Origin: a virus
IMG/VR virus record: IMGVR_UViG_3300037042_001387
Location: 1 to 37,249 of that record
Strand: one strand, 5' to 3'
Length of the DNA: 37,249 nucleotides
Made by a program: the position numbers and the translations under genes. The stretch's first letter is position 1; each line of letters starts with the position of its first letter. Shown one piece after another: positions 12,850-18,296 of this stretch. The notes beneath the pieces are model-generated. The model was not told the origin of the DNA and did no database searches. It saw only the letters and a list, made by a program, of their open reading frames with translations.

Positions 12850-12872
12850 AAAAAATTGTGGGCATAGCCCAC
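12850..12872 (-). terminator. Leftward terminator-like hairpin, copy 2 of GTGGGC/GCCCAC
   Basis: GTGGGC-ATA-GCCCAC at 12858-12872, immediately after the stop of the gene at 12878-13129. Read leftward it is followed by AATTTTTT. This is the most terminator-like of the two inverted copies and probably works as an attenuator between the first and second early genes. Confidence 0.65.
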
Positions 12873-12877
12873 GGTTA

Positions 12878-13129
12878 CTACTCTTCCCACGTAAATGAAA
12901 ATTTATCGTCATGCATCACGAAAACTTTATCGTTATTGGGTAATGTACCGCCGTAAAAAAAATCGAACCAGCCAAGTTTTTCAGCTAGCTTTCTAGCTGC
13001 ATCAATGTAACCTAGCTCTTCGTACTCATGATTAAAAAGGGTTGTAACAGAGCCAGCTTTACAAAAAGCTTTAAGTCGTGACGGTTTAGTGTCTGTTGCG
13101 GGTAGATATTTAACTTGTATTGCTTGCAT
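12878..13129 (-). CDS. Small conserved early protein (MQAIQVKYL type)
   Basis: 83 residues. The opening MQAIQVKYLPATDTKPSRLK, the AARKLAEKLGW segment and the late FYGGTLPNNDKVFVMH pattern recur in small proteins carried by many proteobacterial phages and mobile elements. No function has been assigned that I know of. It is the first gene after the consensus promoter at 13159-13187, so it should be among the most strongly expressed early proteins. The Shine-Dalgarno (ACGAGA) is modest and follows the shared AACAAACAAT leader. Confidence 0.72.
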   Translation of the reverse strand: MQAIQVKYLPATDTKPSRLKAFCKAGSVTTLFNHEYEELGYIDAARKLAEKLGWFDFFYGGTLPNNDKVFVMHDDKFSFTWEE

Positions 13130-13158
13130 AATAATCTCGTATTGTTTGTTAAAATTAG

Positions 13159-13187
13159 ATTATAGTAAAGTTAACTTTATATGTCAA
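13159..13187 (-). promoter_or_regulatory. Perfect consensus sigma-70 promoter with palindromic operator
   Basis: Read leftward: TTGACA (complement of 13182-13187), 17 bases, TATAAT (complement of 13159-13164), all six bases right in both boxes. Nearly the whole spacer is the 14-base perfect palindrome TAAAGTTAACTTTA (13166-13179). It should be a very strong early promoter that a dimeric repressor can shut off. Confidence 0.88.
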
Positions 13188-13229
13188 CATGTTACAATCA
13201 AATATACAAGATTATTTGCGTAAGTAGCG

Positions 13230-13243
13230 GTTTACTTGTAAAC
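13230..13243. promoter_or_regulatory. Inverted repeat GTTTAC-TT-GTAAAC
   Basis: Perfect 6-bp arms around a 2-base centre, in the gap between the strong leftward promoter and the rightward DnaJ-Zn-finger/terS genes. It is a possible operator; no convincing rightward promoter was found in 13188-13352. Confidence 0.4.
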
Positions 13244-13352
13244 TGTAGGTTATAAAGCAGATAGTACAAAAGTTATCAGATTAAGACATTATTGATTTTA
13301 TGATGTATATTTGACTTGATAACAAACTTATAAACAGATTTTGTGGGTAACT

Positions 13353-13544
13353 ATGTTTACTAGATGTCATGTGTGTCGTGGGCAGAAAAAAGCTGTGGGT
13401 CTAGGGTGTATCATTAAAAAGTGTGCTGCGTGTAACGGTACTGGTTACATAGAACAAGATGAACAAAGTGTACAAAAAGTAGATGAAGGGCTAGATGTAG
13501 CTAAGACAAAACGAAAATCGCATTGGAGTAAGAAAGATGCTTAA
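13353..13544 (+). CDS. DnaJ-type zinc-finger protein
   Basis: 63 residues from ATG 13353; a longer in-frame TTG at 13341 is possible, and the ribosome site is weak (GTGGG). Two CxxC knuckles, Cys5-x2-Cys8 in CHVCRGQKK and Cys24-x2-Cys27 in CAACNGTGY, match half of the DnaJ cysteine-rich CxxCxGxG repeat; the tail is Lys-rich (KRKSHWSKK). Single-repeat versions occur in many phages, function unknown. It overlaps the terminase small subunit start by eight bases, so it may be coupled to packaging. Confidence 0.72.
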   Translation: MFTRCHVCRGQKKAVGLGCIIKKCAACNGTGYIEQDEQSVQKVDEGLDVAKTKRKSHWSKKDA

Positions 13545-13959
13545 GTATGAGTTATCAGAGTTTCAGCAAGATTTAGCAGATAAAATTTGCTCAATTGTTG
13601 CAACTCATACGGAAAGTTTAGAAGATTTGGTAAAGTTGTATGAATTACCTCCTGTTAGAACAATTTATGACTGGTTGTATAGAAATGACGCATTCTCGCA
13701 TAACTACGCGAAAGCAAAACAAATACAAGCTAGCAGAATGATTGAGGAACTAGATAAGATAGCACAAGATAAATTGTATTATGAGGATGACAAAGGAAAT
13801 CAGAGGGTTGATGCTGGATATACTGCTTCACAAAGGTTAATGGCTGATACACGAAAGTTTATTGCATCAAAACTGATTCCAAAAGTCTACGGCGATAAGC
13901 AGCAAATAGAGCAAACAGTGACGGTTAAGCATGAAGATGCACTAAAAGACTTAGAATAG
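13537..13959 (+). CDS. terS: Terminase small subunit
   Basis: 140 residues; GGAG lies eight bases before ATG 13537. The N-terminal half has an HTH-like segment (LEDLVKLYELPPVRTIYDWL, then YRNDAFSHNYAKAKQIQASR). The C-terminal half carries the signature QRLMADTRKFIASKLIPKVY followed by GDK, typical of a phage small-terminase family. It should recognise the packaging start in concatemer DNA and position the large subunit. Unusually, the large subunit is about 2.8 kb away, with an oppositely oriented operon in between. A strong terminator follows at 13999-14020. Confidence 0.85.
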   Translation: MLKYELSEFQQDLADKICSIVATHTESLEDLVKLYELPPVRTIYDWLYRNDAFSHNYAKAKQIQASRMIEELDKIAQDKLYYEDDKGNQRVDAGYTASQRLMADTRKFIASKLIPKVYGDKQQIEQTVTVKHEDALKDLE

Positions 13960-13998
13960 CTTACAAATAGTAATAATGTAGCACAACGAATGACACAG

Positions 13999-14020
13999 AA
14001 GCCCATCACGGGCTTTTTTT
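13999..14020 (+). terminator. Rho-independent terminator after terS
   Basis: AAGCCC/GGGCTT stem with an ATCAC loop (core 14001-14013), followed by seven Ts. It ends the DnaJ-finger/terS transcript. Confidence 0.88.
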
Positions 14021-14146
14021 GTTTCTGGAACAAATGTATTACCTAGCATGAGAACGTGGCTTGTAGGGCTTGTATGGAGCTCGGATATTTAAGCATGTCA
14101 TTTTTAGCATTTAATAACATTTATTATATTAATTGATTGTAATTGC

Positions 14147-14176
14147 TTGACATAGTATGTAATAAGCTATACTATG
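14147..14176 (+). promoter_or_regulatory. Rightward promoter with 8-bp inverted-repeat operator
   Basis: TTGACA at 14147-14152, then either TATACT (15-base spacer) or TACTAT at 14170-14175 (17-base spacer, same -10 as the Cro-like promoter). CATAGTAT (14151-14158) and ATACTATG (14169-14176) are perfect inverted repeats 10 bases apart, from the -35 to the -10. The TTGATTGTAA 10-mer lies just upstream (14133-14142). Confidence 0.78.
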
Positions 14177-14227
14177 CACACATAGACACAAGATGTCATG
14201 TTAATTAAACAATCAAAGGGGTTAATC

Positions 14228-14470
14228 ATGCAGATAGCTAAACACGTATACGATTCATGTATAGACAGCGCATTTGAGATGTACATGTATGCACAGGCAC
14301 AGGGTGCTAGAAGGCAGCTAGTGATGGCATGGCGAGGCGATTATGAGTATCCGGTGATGCAGTTTACCGATGGTTCAATCATTGAGTTTACGTTGCGCAA
14401 GGGCTTCCCAGTGGCTGCAAAGCGAGCAAAGAAACAAGAATATGTAGAATCAAATCTAATGGGGGAATAA
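14228..14470 (+). CDS. Small uncharacterised protein behind a strong regulated promoter
   Basis: 80 residues, starting at ATG 14228 with AAAGGGG six bases upstream; an ATG at 14198 in the same frame has no ribosome site. Features: MQIAKHVYDSCIDSAFEMYM helix, RRQLVMAWRGDYEYPVMQFT beta-rich centre with DGSIIEFTLR, and a basic tail (KRAKKQEY). No family recognised. The gene is monocistronic: it has its own promoter and a terminator that overlaps its stop codon. That isolation and the operator suggest a dedicated, switchable role. Confidence 0.68.
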   Translation: MQIAKHVYDSCIDSAFEMYMYAQAQGARRQLVMAWRGDYEYPVMQFTDGSIIEFTLRKGFPVAAKRAKKQEYVESNLMGE

Positions 14471-14481
14471 TTCCCCTTTTT
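14462..14481 (+). terminator. Terminator overlapping the stop codon
   Basis: GGGGAAT-A-ATTCCCC (14462-14476), able to fold as GGGGA/TCCCC with a 5-base loop, then five Ts. The stem includes the TAA stop at 14468-14470, so a terminating ribosome would compete with hairpin formation. Confidence 0.85.
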
Positions 14482-14858
14482 GTATAAAATTTAAATTAAT
14501 TTGACAGAAATATGACTAAATGGAAATGTCTGTAAAAAAACGGTTGCCCCGCCAAAATAAAAATATATATCTATAGTACCCCTCCCCACACTACAATATA
14601 AAAATTCTAATATCAAAACAATGTCCAAATAATTATCACAAATGCATAGTACCCCCCCTCACAGCCCAACATCTATTTTCAATCATCAAAACATTGTTCA
14701 AATATTAAACTTAATCACAACCTGTATTATTACCCCACCAATACCTCCCACCATAATCTTATATATTCATCACCCTTATAATATCTAGTACAGGATGTAT
14801 ACCATCTATAGTATCTAGTCTACAATGTATATTTTAACGGGTTTGCGGGTTTACTAGT
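14482..14858. other. Gene-free, G-poor region with direct repeats (candidate packaging or control region)
   Basis: About 380 bases with no credible frame. From ~14576 to 14780 the plus strand has only about ten Gs but many C runs (CCCCTCCCC, CCCCCCCTC, TACCCCACC). TAGTACCCC occurs at ~14574 and ~14648. TATCTAGT-ACA-ATGTATA-like direct repeats lie 30 bases apart (14782-14801 and 14812-14831). The place, between the two terminase genes, fits a pac/cos-type or origin-type site, but nothing proves it. Confidence 0.55.
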
Positions 14859-15026
14859 ATGTTAGACAAGACTAAGTTGGCAGAAGATAGTAAGGTGCTG
14901 GACACAGTAACACAGCCTGGTTGGCCTAAGAATTGTGATTATCCTACATGGTGGGGATATTTGCCGTACCGTGATGACACAGTTGAAAAGTTAGATAGAG
15001 AGTACTTTGCGGCTAGACCTAAGTAA
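14859..15026 (+). CDS. Candidate small protein, 55 residues
   Basis: A frame from ATG 14859 to TAA 15026 encodes a balanced sequence with TQPGWPKNCDYPTWWGYLPY in the centre, unusually rich in Trp, Pro and Tyr, and a charged N-terminus (LDKTKLAEDSK). The Shine-Dalgarno is weak (GGGT far upstream). A good terminator hairpin follows 20 bases after the stop, which supports rightward transcription and a real gene. No family is recognised. Confidence 0.5.
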   Translation: MLDKTKLAEDSKVLDTVTQPGWPKNCDYPTWWGYLPYRDDTVEKLDREYFAARPK

Positions 15027-15046
15027 ACACTAGAAGATTGTGGGGC

Positions 15047-15083
15047 GGGAAGCAAGAAGCGATATAACTTGCCTCCCTATTTT
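15047..15083 (+). terminator. Terminator-like hairpin
   Basis: GGGAAGCAAG (15047-15056) pairs with CTTGCCTCCC (15068-15077), with one A-C mismatch and an 11-base loop, followed by TATTTT. It stands between the rightward small gene and the convergent thymidine kinase operon. The stretch 15084-15167 shows nothing further. Confidence 0.65.
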
Positions 15084-15167
15084 GCTGCATTGCATTATGT
15101 CTAAAAAACGTTAATTAATCAACACGATTTTATTATATGTCGATACTATAGCTATATGTCATTATTT

Positions 15168-15287
15168 TCATTGTTTCAGCATTCCATTTTTATGTAAATA
15201 AATTACGGCGACCGCATAGCCTATAAACTGGCCAAACATAGTTGACAGCCCGATGACGCCAATTAACTCAAATTTAGTTAGTGTCAT
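15168..15287 (-). CDS. Candidate 39-residue single-span membrane protein
   Basis: ATG 15287 to TGA 15168; AGG lies nine bases upstream in a leader identical to that of the next gene. After MTLTKFE, residues ~8-31 are hydrophobic (LIGVIGLSTMFGQFIGYAVA, VIYL), followed by the polar/basic end HKNGMLKQ. That is a single membrane span with a charged C-terminus. It overlaps the gene at 15274-15507 by 14 bases and is the last member of the leftward thymidine kinase operon. It might be a holin-like or host-membrane-modifying peptide, unproven. Confidence 0.5.
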   Translation of the reverse strand: MTLTKFELIGVIGLSTMFGQFIGYAVAVIYLHKNGMLKQ

Positions 15288-15507
15288 TTAACATTACCTG
15301 TAATGCAGAATTCTCACGTTTAGTTAATTCTTCGTTCCAGTATTTAATTTGCGCAACAATCATTGATTCAGTAGGCTCGCAATAGTTATTAATCATGGAT
15401 TGTATTTTTTTTGTCAATTCTAAGCCTGAACGAAACCCGTTGAAATAACAACCATCCTGATAACCTTTTAAGAGTTCTTCTAACTCTTTTTTTGTAAAAT
15501 AAGTCAT
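15274..15507 (-). CDS. Small uncharacterised protein
   Basis: 77 residues; GAGG lies nine bases before ATG 15507. The sequence is charged and helical (TKKELEELLKGYQDGCYFNG, RSGLELTKKIQSMINNY, YWNEELTKRENSALQ). A Gly/Phe-rich segment, GCYFNGFRSG, interrupts the helices. No domain recognised. It lies in the thymidine kinase operon, between tdk and the membrane peptide. Its start lies in a 17-base repeat (15503-15519) that recurs at the start of the next gene (15283-15299). Confidence 0.6.
   Translation of the reverse strand: MTYFTKKELEELLKGYQDGCYFNGFRSGLELTKKIQSMINNYCEPTESMIVAQIKYWNEELTKRENSALQVMLNDTN
15283..15299 (-). repeat. 17-bp direct repeat over a start codon, copy 1
   Basis: GTCATTTAACATTACCT here is identical to 15503-15519. 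Read leftward, each copy carries the ribosome site AGG and the ATG of a small gene. A 12-base part, ATTTAACATTAC, occurs a third time at 15542-15553. This probably reflects duplication of a translation-start cassette. Confidence 0.75.
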
Positions 15508-15519
15508 TTAACATTACCT
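15503..15519 (-). repeat. 17-bp direct repeat over a start codon, copy 2
   Basis: Identical to 15283-15299; it covers the ribosome site and ATG of the 77-residue gene, with 220 bases between the two copies. Confidence 0.75.
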
Positions 15520-15549
15520 CGTGTGCTTGTATTTCAGCAAGATTTAACA

Positions 15550-16119
15550 TTACTTCATATGTTCTTTGTGATGCAATCTGCACATAGATGTATATGACTC
15601 ATTCCCACCTATAACAATTTGGTCGCCATCTTTTATAGCATTACCGTTTTTATCTACACGTAATGTCATAGTAGCTTTGCTTCCACAAAAGCATATGGTT
15701 TTAATCTCCTGTAACTTGTCAGCTAACCCTAACAAATACTGGCTACCTTCAAACACCTCACCTTTGAAATCTGTACGCAAACCATAACAAAGCACCGGTA
15801 TATTCATGTAATCAACAATGTCTGCTAACTCAAATACCTGTTGTTTAGTTAAGAATTGCGCTTCATCTATATGTATACAGTCAATTGGCCCTGTCTTGAT
15901 TAACAGCTTTATATAAGTGCAAAGGTCGGTGTCTTTGTTAAACACAATTGCTTTGAGCATTAATCCTAAACGTGATTTGATGTTGTCTTCACCATTTCCC
16001 AAATTAGGCATTAACCATACAGGCCTAAGTTTGTTTTCTATGTAATTGTGTACAGATTGCAATAAAGCTGTGCTTTTACCTGCATTCATAGCAGCATAAT
16101 AGAAGTATAATTTAGCCAT
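15550..16119 (-). CDS. tdk: Thymidine kinase
   Basis: 189 residues from ATG 16119. Type II kinase features: P-loop AMNAGKST (residues 10-17), HIDEAQFL as the Walker B/catalytic Glu region, YGLRTDFKGEVFEGS as the lasso/nucleoside pocket start, and a zinc lobe with ICFCGSKATMTLR and CRLHH, close to the E. coli Tdk pattern. It phosphorylates thymidine to dTMP, feeding dTTP synthesis in the infected cell. Chosen over an in-frame GTG at 16125 because AAGG is better spaced. It overlaps the preceding gene end by eight bases; the operon runs leftward. All key residues are present. Confidence 0.95.
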   Translation of the reverse strand: MAKLYFYYAAMNAGKSTALLQSVHNYIENKLRPVWLMPNLGNGEDNIKSRLGLMLKAIVFNKDTDLCTYIKLLIKTGPIDCIHIDEAQFLTKQQVFELADIVDYMNIPVLCYGLRTDFKGEVFEGSQYLLGLADKLQEIKTICFCGSKATMTLRVDKNGNAIKDGDQIVIGGNESYTSMCRLHHKEHMK

Positions 16120-16375
16120 TATCACATGCCTTGATTAAACAATTTATCCAATACTTGGCTTGCATTTCTGCTAGTTCACGCAATGTATTGGCGACTTGAT
16201 TTGCAGGTACTGACGTATACCCTTCGAAAGTGTAAAAATAATCTAAACCATCTTTAGTATGTAAATGGGTAATGCTATGTACTGGTAACTGCAATGGCCC
16301 ATGTCGTGACGCAATAAACACAATGTCACCAGGCTTATGCAATGGTTGGTTGTATTCTTGATTAGTGTTGTTCAT
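16112..16375 (-). CDS. Small uncharacterised protein of the tdk operon
   Basis: 87 residues from ATG 16375, with GAGG six bases upstream. The first half looks like a small beta-barrel (PLHKPGDIVFIASRHGPLQL, PVHSITHLHTKDGLDYFYTF), followed by an amphipathic helix (ANTLRELAEMQAKYWINCLI). No recognised motif. The start overlaps the end of the upstream gene by 14 bases and its end overlaps the tdk start, so translation is linked. Probably accessory to nucleotide metabolism or unrelated early functions; not resolvable here. Confidence 0.62.
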   Translation of the reverse strand: MNNTNQEYNQPLHKPGDIVFIASRHGPLQLPVHSITHLHTKDGLDYFYTFEGYTSVPANQVANTLRELAEMQAKYWINCLIKACDNG

Positions 16376-16643
16376 TATTAACCTCACATTTATCAAAATA
16401 ATCGCAAGAAGTGCTTTTAATCATATGTATTACAGAATCAACAGCGTTATCATAAGATTGTGGCTGAACATATAGTTTAATACCTCTAAGGATTAACAAA
16501 ATGGCGGTTTTTTCTATTATATCGAATACTAACTCTGAAGGCTCATCAACATCTTGTTTTTTAACCTTGTTGTGTATTTCTTGTAATATTTTGTAAGATA
16601 AATCAATAATATATTTTTTATGCTCAACACTATAATCAGTCAT
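16362..16643 (-). CDS. Uncharacterised helical protein, first gene of the tdk operon
   Basis: 93 residues from ATG 16643 (GGA eight bases upstream); a start at 16655 lacks a ribosome site. Contents: MTDYSVEHKKYIIDLSYKIL, then a Lys/Asp region, then VFDIIEKTAILLILRGIKLY as the most hydrophobic helix, then SVIHMIKSTSC. No family recognised. It is divergent from the terminase large subunit gene, with about 78 bases between the starts that must hold both promoters; no strong consensus was found there. Confidence 0.58.
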   Translation of the reverse strand: MTDYSVEHKKYIIDLSYKILQEIHNKVKKQDVDEPSELVFDIIEKTAILLILRGIKLYVQPQSYDNAVDSVIHMIKSTSCDYFDKCEVNNEQH

Positions 16644-16721
16644 TGTTTTTTCCATAGAATAATTTAAACAACAGCAGTATACTAAAAGATACAATCAAAT
16701 AACAGGAGTTATAAAGATATT

Positions 16722-18296
16722 ATGGCTATATCAGACAAAGAACGTGCTATACGTCAAAAATTAAAGGACGATTTTGTTCATTTTGCCAATAAATGTTTAA
16801 AAATACGCAGCAAGGATGGACAAATACAACCGTTAACCCTCAATAGAGCGCAACTATATATACATGCAAAACTTGAAGAACAACGGCAACGCACGGGCAA
16901 AGTACGAGCTGTAATTTTAAAAGGCCGTCAACAAGGATGTAGTACACTAGTAGGAGCAAGATTTTATCATCAGGTAATACATCGTTTTGGCACACAAGCT
17001 TTTATATTAACCCATGCTATGGATGCCACACAAAACCTGTATAAAATGGCGCAAAGGTATTATGAAAACACTCCAGCCCTGATTAAACCAGAAGTTACAA
17101 CATCTAATGCTAAAGAACTTATATTTGGTAAACTAGACAGTGGTTATAAGCTAGGTACAGCAGAAAACCAAGCAACTGGTAGGTCTAGCACCATACAATT
17201 GCTGCATGGCTCTGAGGTTGCGTTTTGGGCACACGCTAGTGAACATGCAAAAGGAATTTTTCAGGCTGTACCCAATTCACCAAACACTGAAATTATATTA
17301 GAATCTACAGCTAATGGCGTAGGAAATTTCTTTCATCAAACTTGGCAAAAAGCAGAAGCTGGCGAATCTGAATTTATAGCAATCTTTGTGCCATGGTTCT
17401 GGCAAGAAGAATACGTTTCTACGCCTGATAACAACTTCACAATGACAAGTGACGAAGAACGTCTTGCCGAACAATATAATCTTTCTAAAGAACAAATTGC
17501 TTGGCGCAGATACAAAATAACCGAATTTAGCGTTAATGGGATAGATGGTGAGCGTTCATTCATGCAAGAATATCCATGCAATAGCGCAGAAGCGTTTCAG
17601 CTTAGCGGTGAAGATACGTTTATTGATACTCAACTGGTTATGGAAGCACGAAAAACACTTTATAACGATTCTTTCGGTCCTTTACTCATCGGGGTTGACC
17701 CAGCTCGTTTTGGTGCTGACCGTACAGCTATTATCCGAAGGAAAGGCCGGGTTGCTTTTGGTTTGGAAACACATATTAAAAAAGACACTATGGAAATAAC
17801 AGGGCTTGTACATAGAATTATTGTTAACGAAAAACCTGTTAAAGTATTTATTGATGTTGGTGGCTTAGGTGCTGGAATTGTTGACCGTTTGAAAGAATTA
17901 GGTTACGGTGAAATAATAGTCGGTGTTAATGCAGGTAGTACAGCATTAGACCAGTATAAATATAGGAACAAACGCGCAGAAATGTGGGCGGAACTAAAAA
18001 ATTGGTTAAATGATAAGCCTTGTAAGATTCCTGATAGTGATGAGCTTCATAGCGATATTTGCGGCATACGTTATAGGATAGATAGCAATTCGCGTCTCAC
18101 CATGGAAAAAAAAGAAGAAATGAAGAAGCGTGGGTTACGTTCATCGGATACAGCAGACTCGCTATGTTTAACGTTTGCACAGCCTGTTAGTGCAATAATA
18201 AATAACTCACAAAGCAACCAGATTGCTGTTACAATTTTACAATCACAGTTATTACAAATACAGGCTAAAGGAATATTCTATGGTACAGGTGAATAA
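16722..18296 (+). CDS. terL: Terminase large subunit
   Basis: 524 residues. ATPase half: Walker A-like KGRQQGCST (residues ~67-75), the LLHGSEVAFW Walker B-type strand (~165) and LESTANG as coupling motif. Nuclease half: GVDPARFGADRTA (~323), an FIDVGGLGAGIVDRL segment and SSDTADSLCLTFA near the end, giving the acidic RNase-H-like residues. It powers DNA translocation into the prohead and cuts concatemers. The start ATG 16722 lies unusually far (about 13 bases) from AGGAG; ACAATCAAAT lies 22 bases upstream of the start. Its partner terS is 2.8 kb upstream. It overlaps the portal gene by 17 bases. Confidence 0.95.
   Translation: MAISDKERAIRQKLKDDFVHFANKCLKIRSKDGQIQPLTLNRAQLYIHAKLEEQRQRTGKVRAVILKGRQQGCSTLVGARFYHQVIHRFGTQAFILTHAMDATQNLYKMAQRYYENTPALIKPEVTTSNAKELIFGKLDSGYKLGTAENQATGRSSTIQLLHGSEVAFWAHASEHAKGIFQAVPNSPNTEIILESTANGVGNFFHQTWQKAEAGESEFIAIFVPWFWQEEYVSTPDNNFTMTSDEERLAEQYNLSKEQIAWRRYKITEFSVNGIDGERSFMQEYPCNSAEAFQLSGEDTFIDTQLVMEARKTLYNDSFGPLLIGVDPARFGADRTAIIRRKGRVAFGLETHIKKDTMEITGLVHRIIVNEKPVKVFIDVGGLGAGIVDRLKELGYGEIIVGVNAGSTALDQYKYRNKRAEMWAELKNWLNDKPCKIPDSDELHSDICGIRYRIDSNSRLTMEKKEEMKKRGLRSSDTADSLCLTFAQPVSAIINNSQSNQIAVTILQSQLLQIQAKGIFYGTGE

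Noticed and set aside
13960-14200. tRNA or small gene between terS and the 14228 gene
   Set aside because: Only a terminator, a promoter and a 13-codon frame were seen; no cloverleaf could be drawn here or elsewhere in the window.
17298-17581. Minus-strand frames inside terL
   Set aside because: Opposite a conserved terminase domain, with no promoter, ribosome site or family signal.
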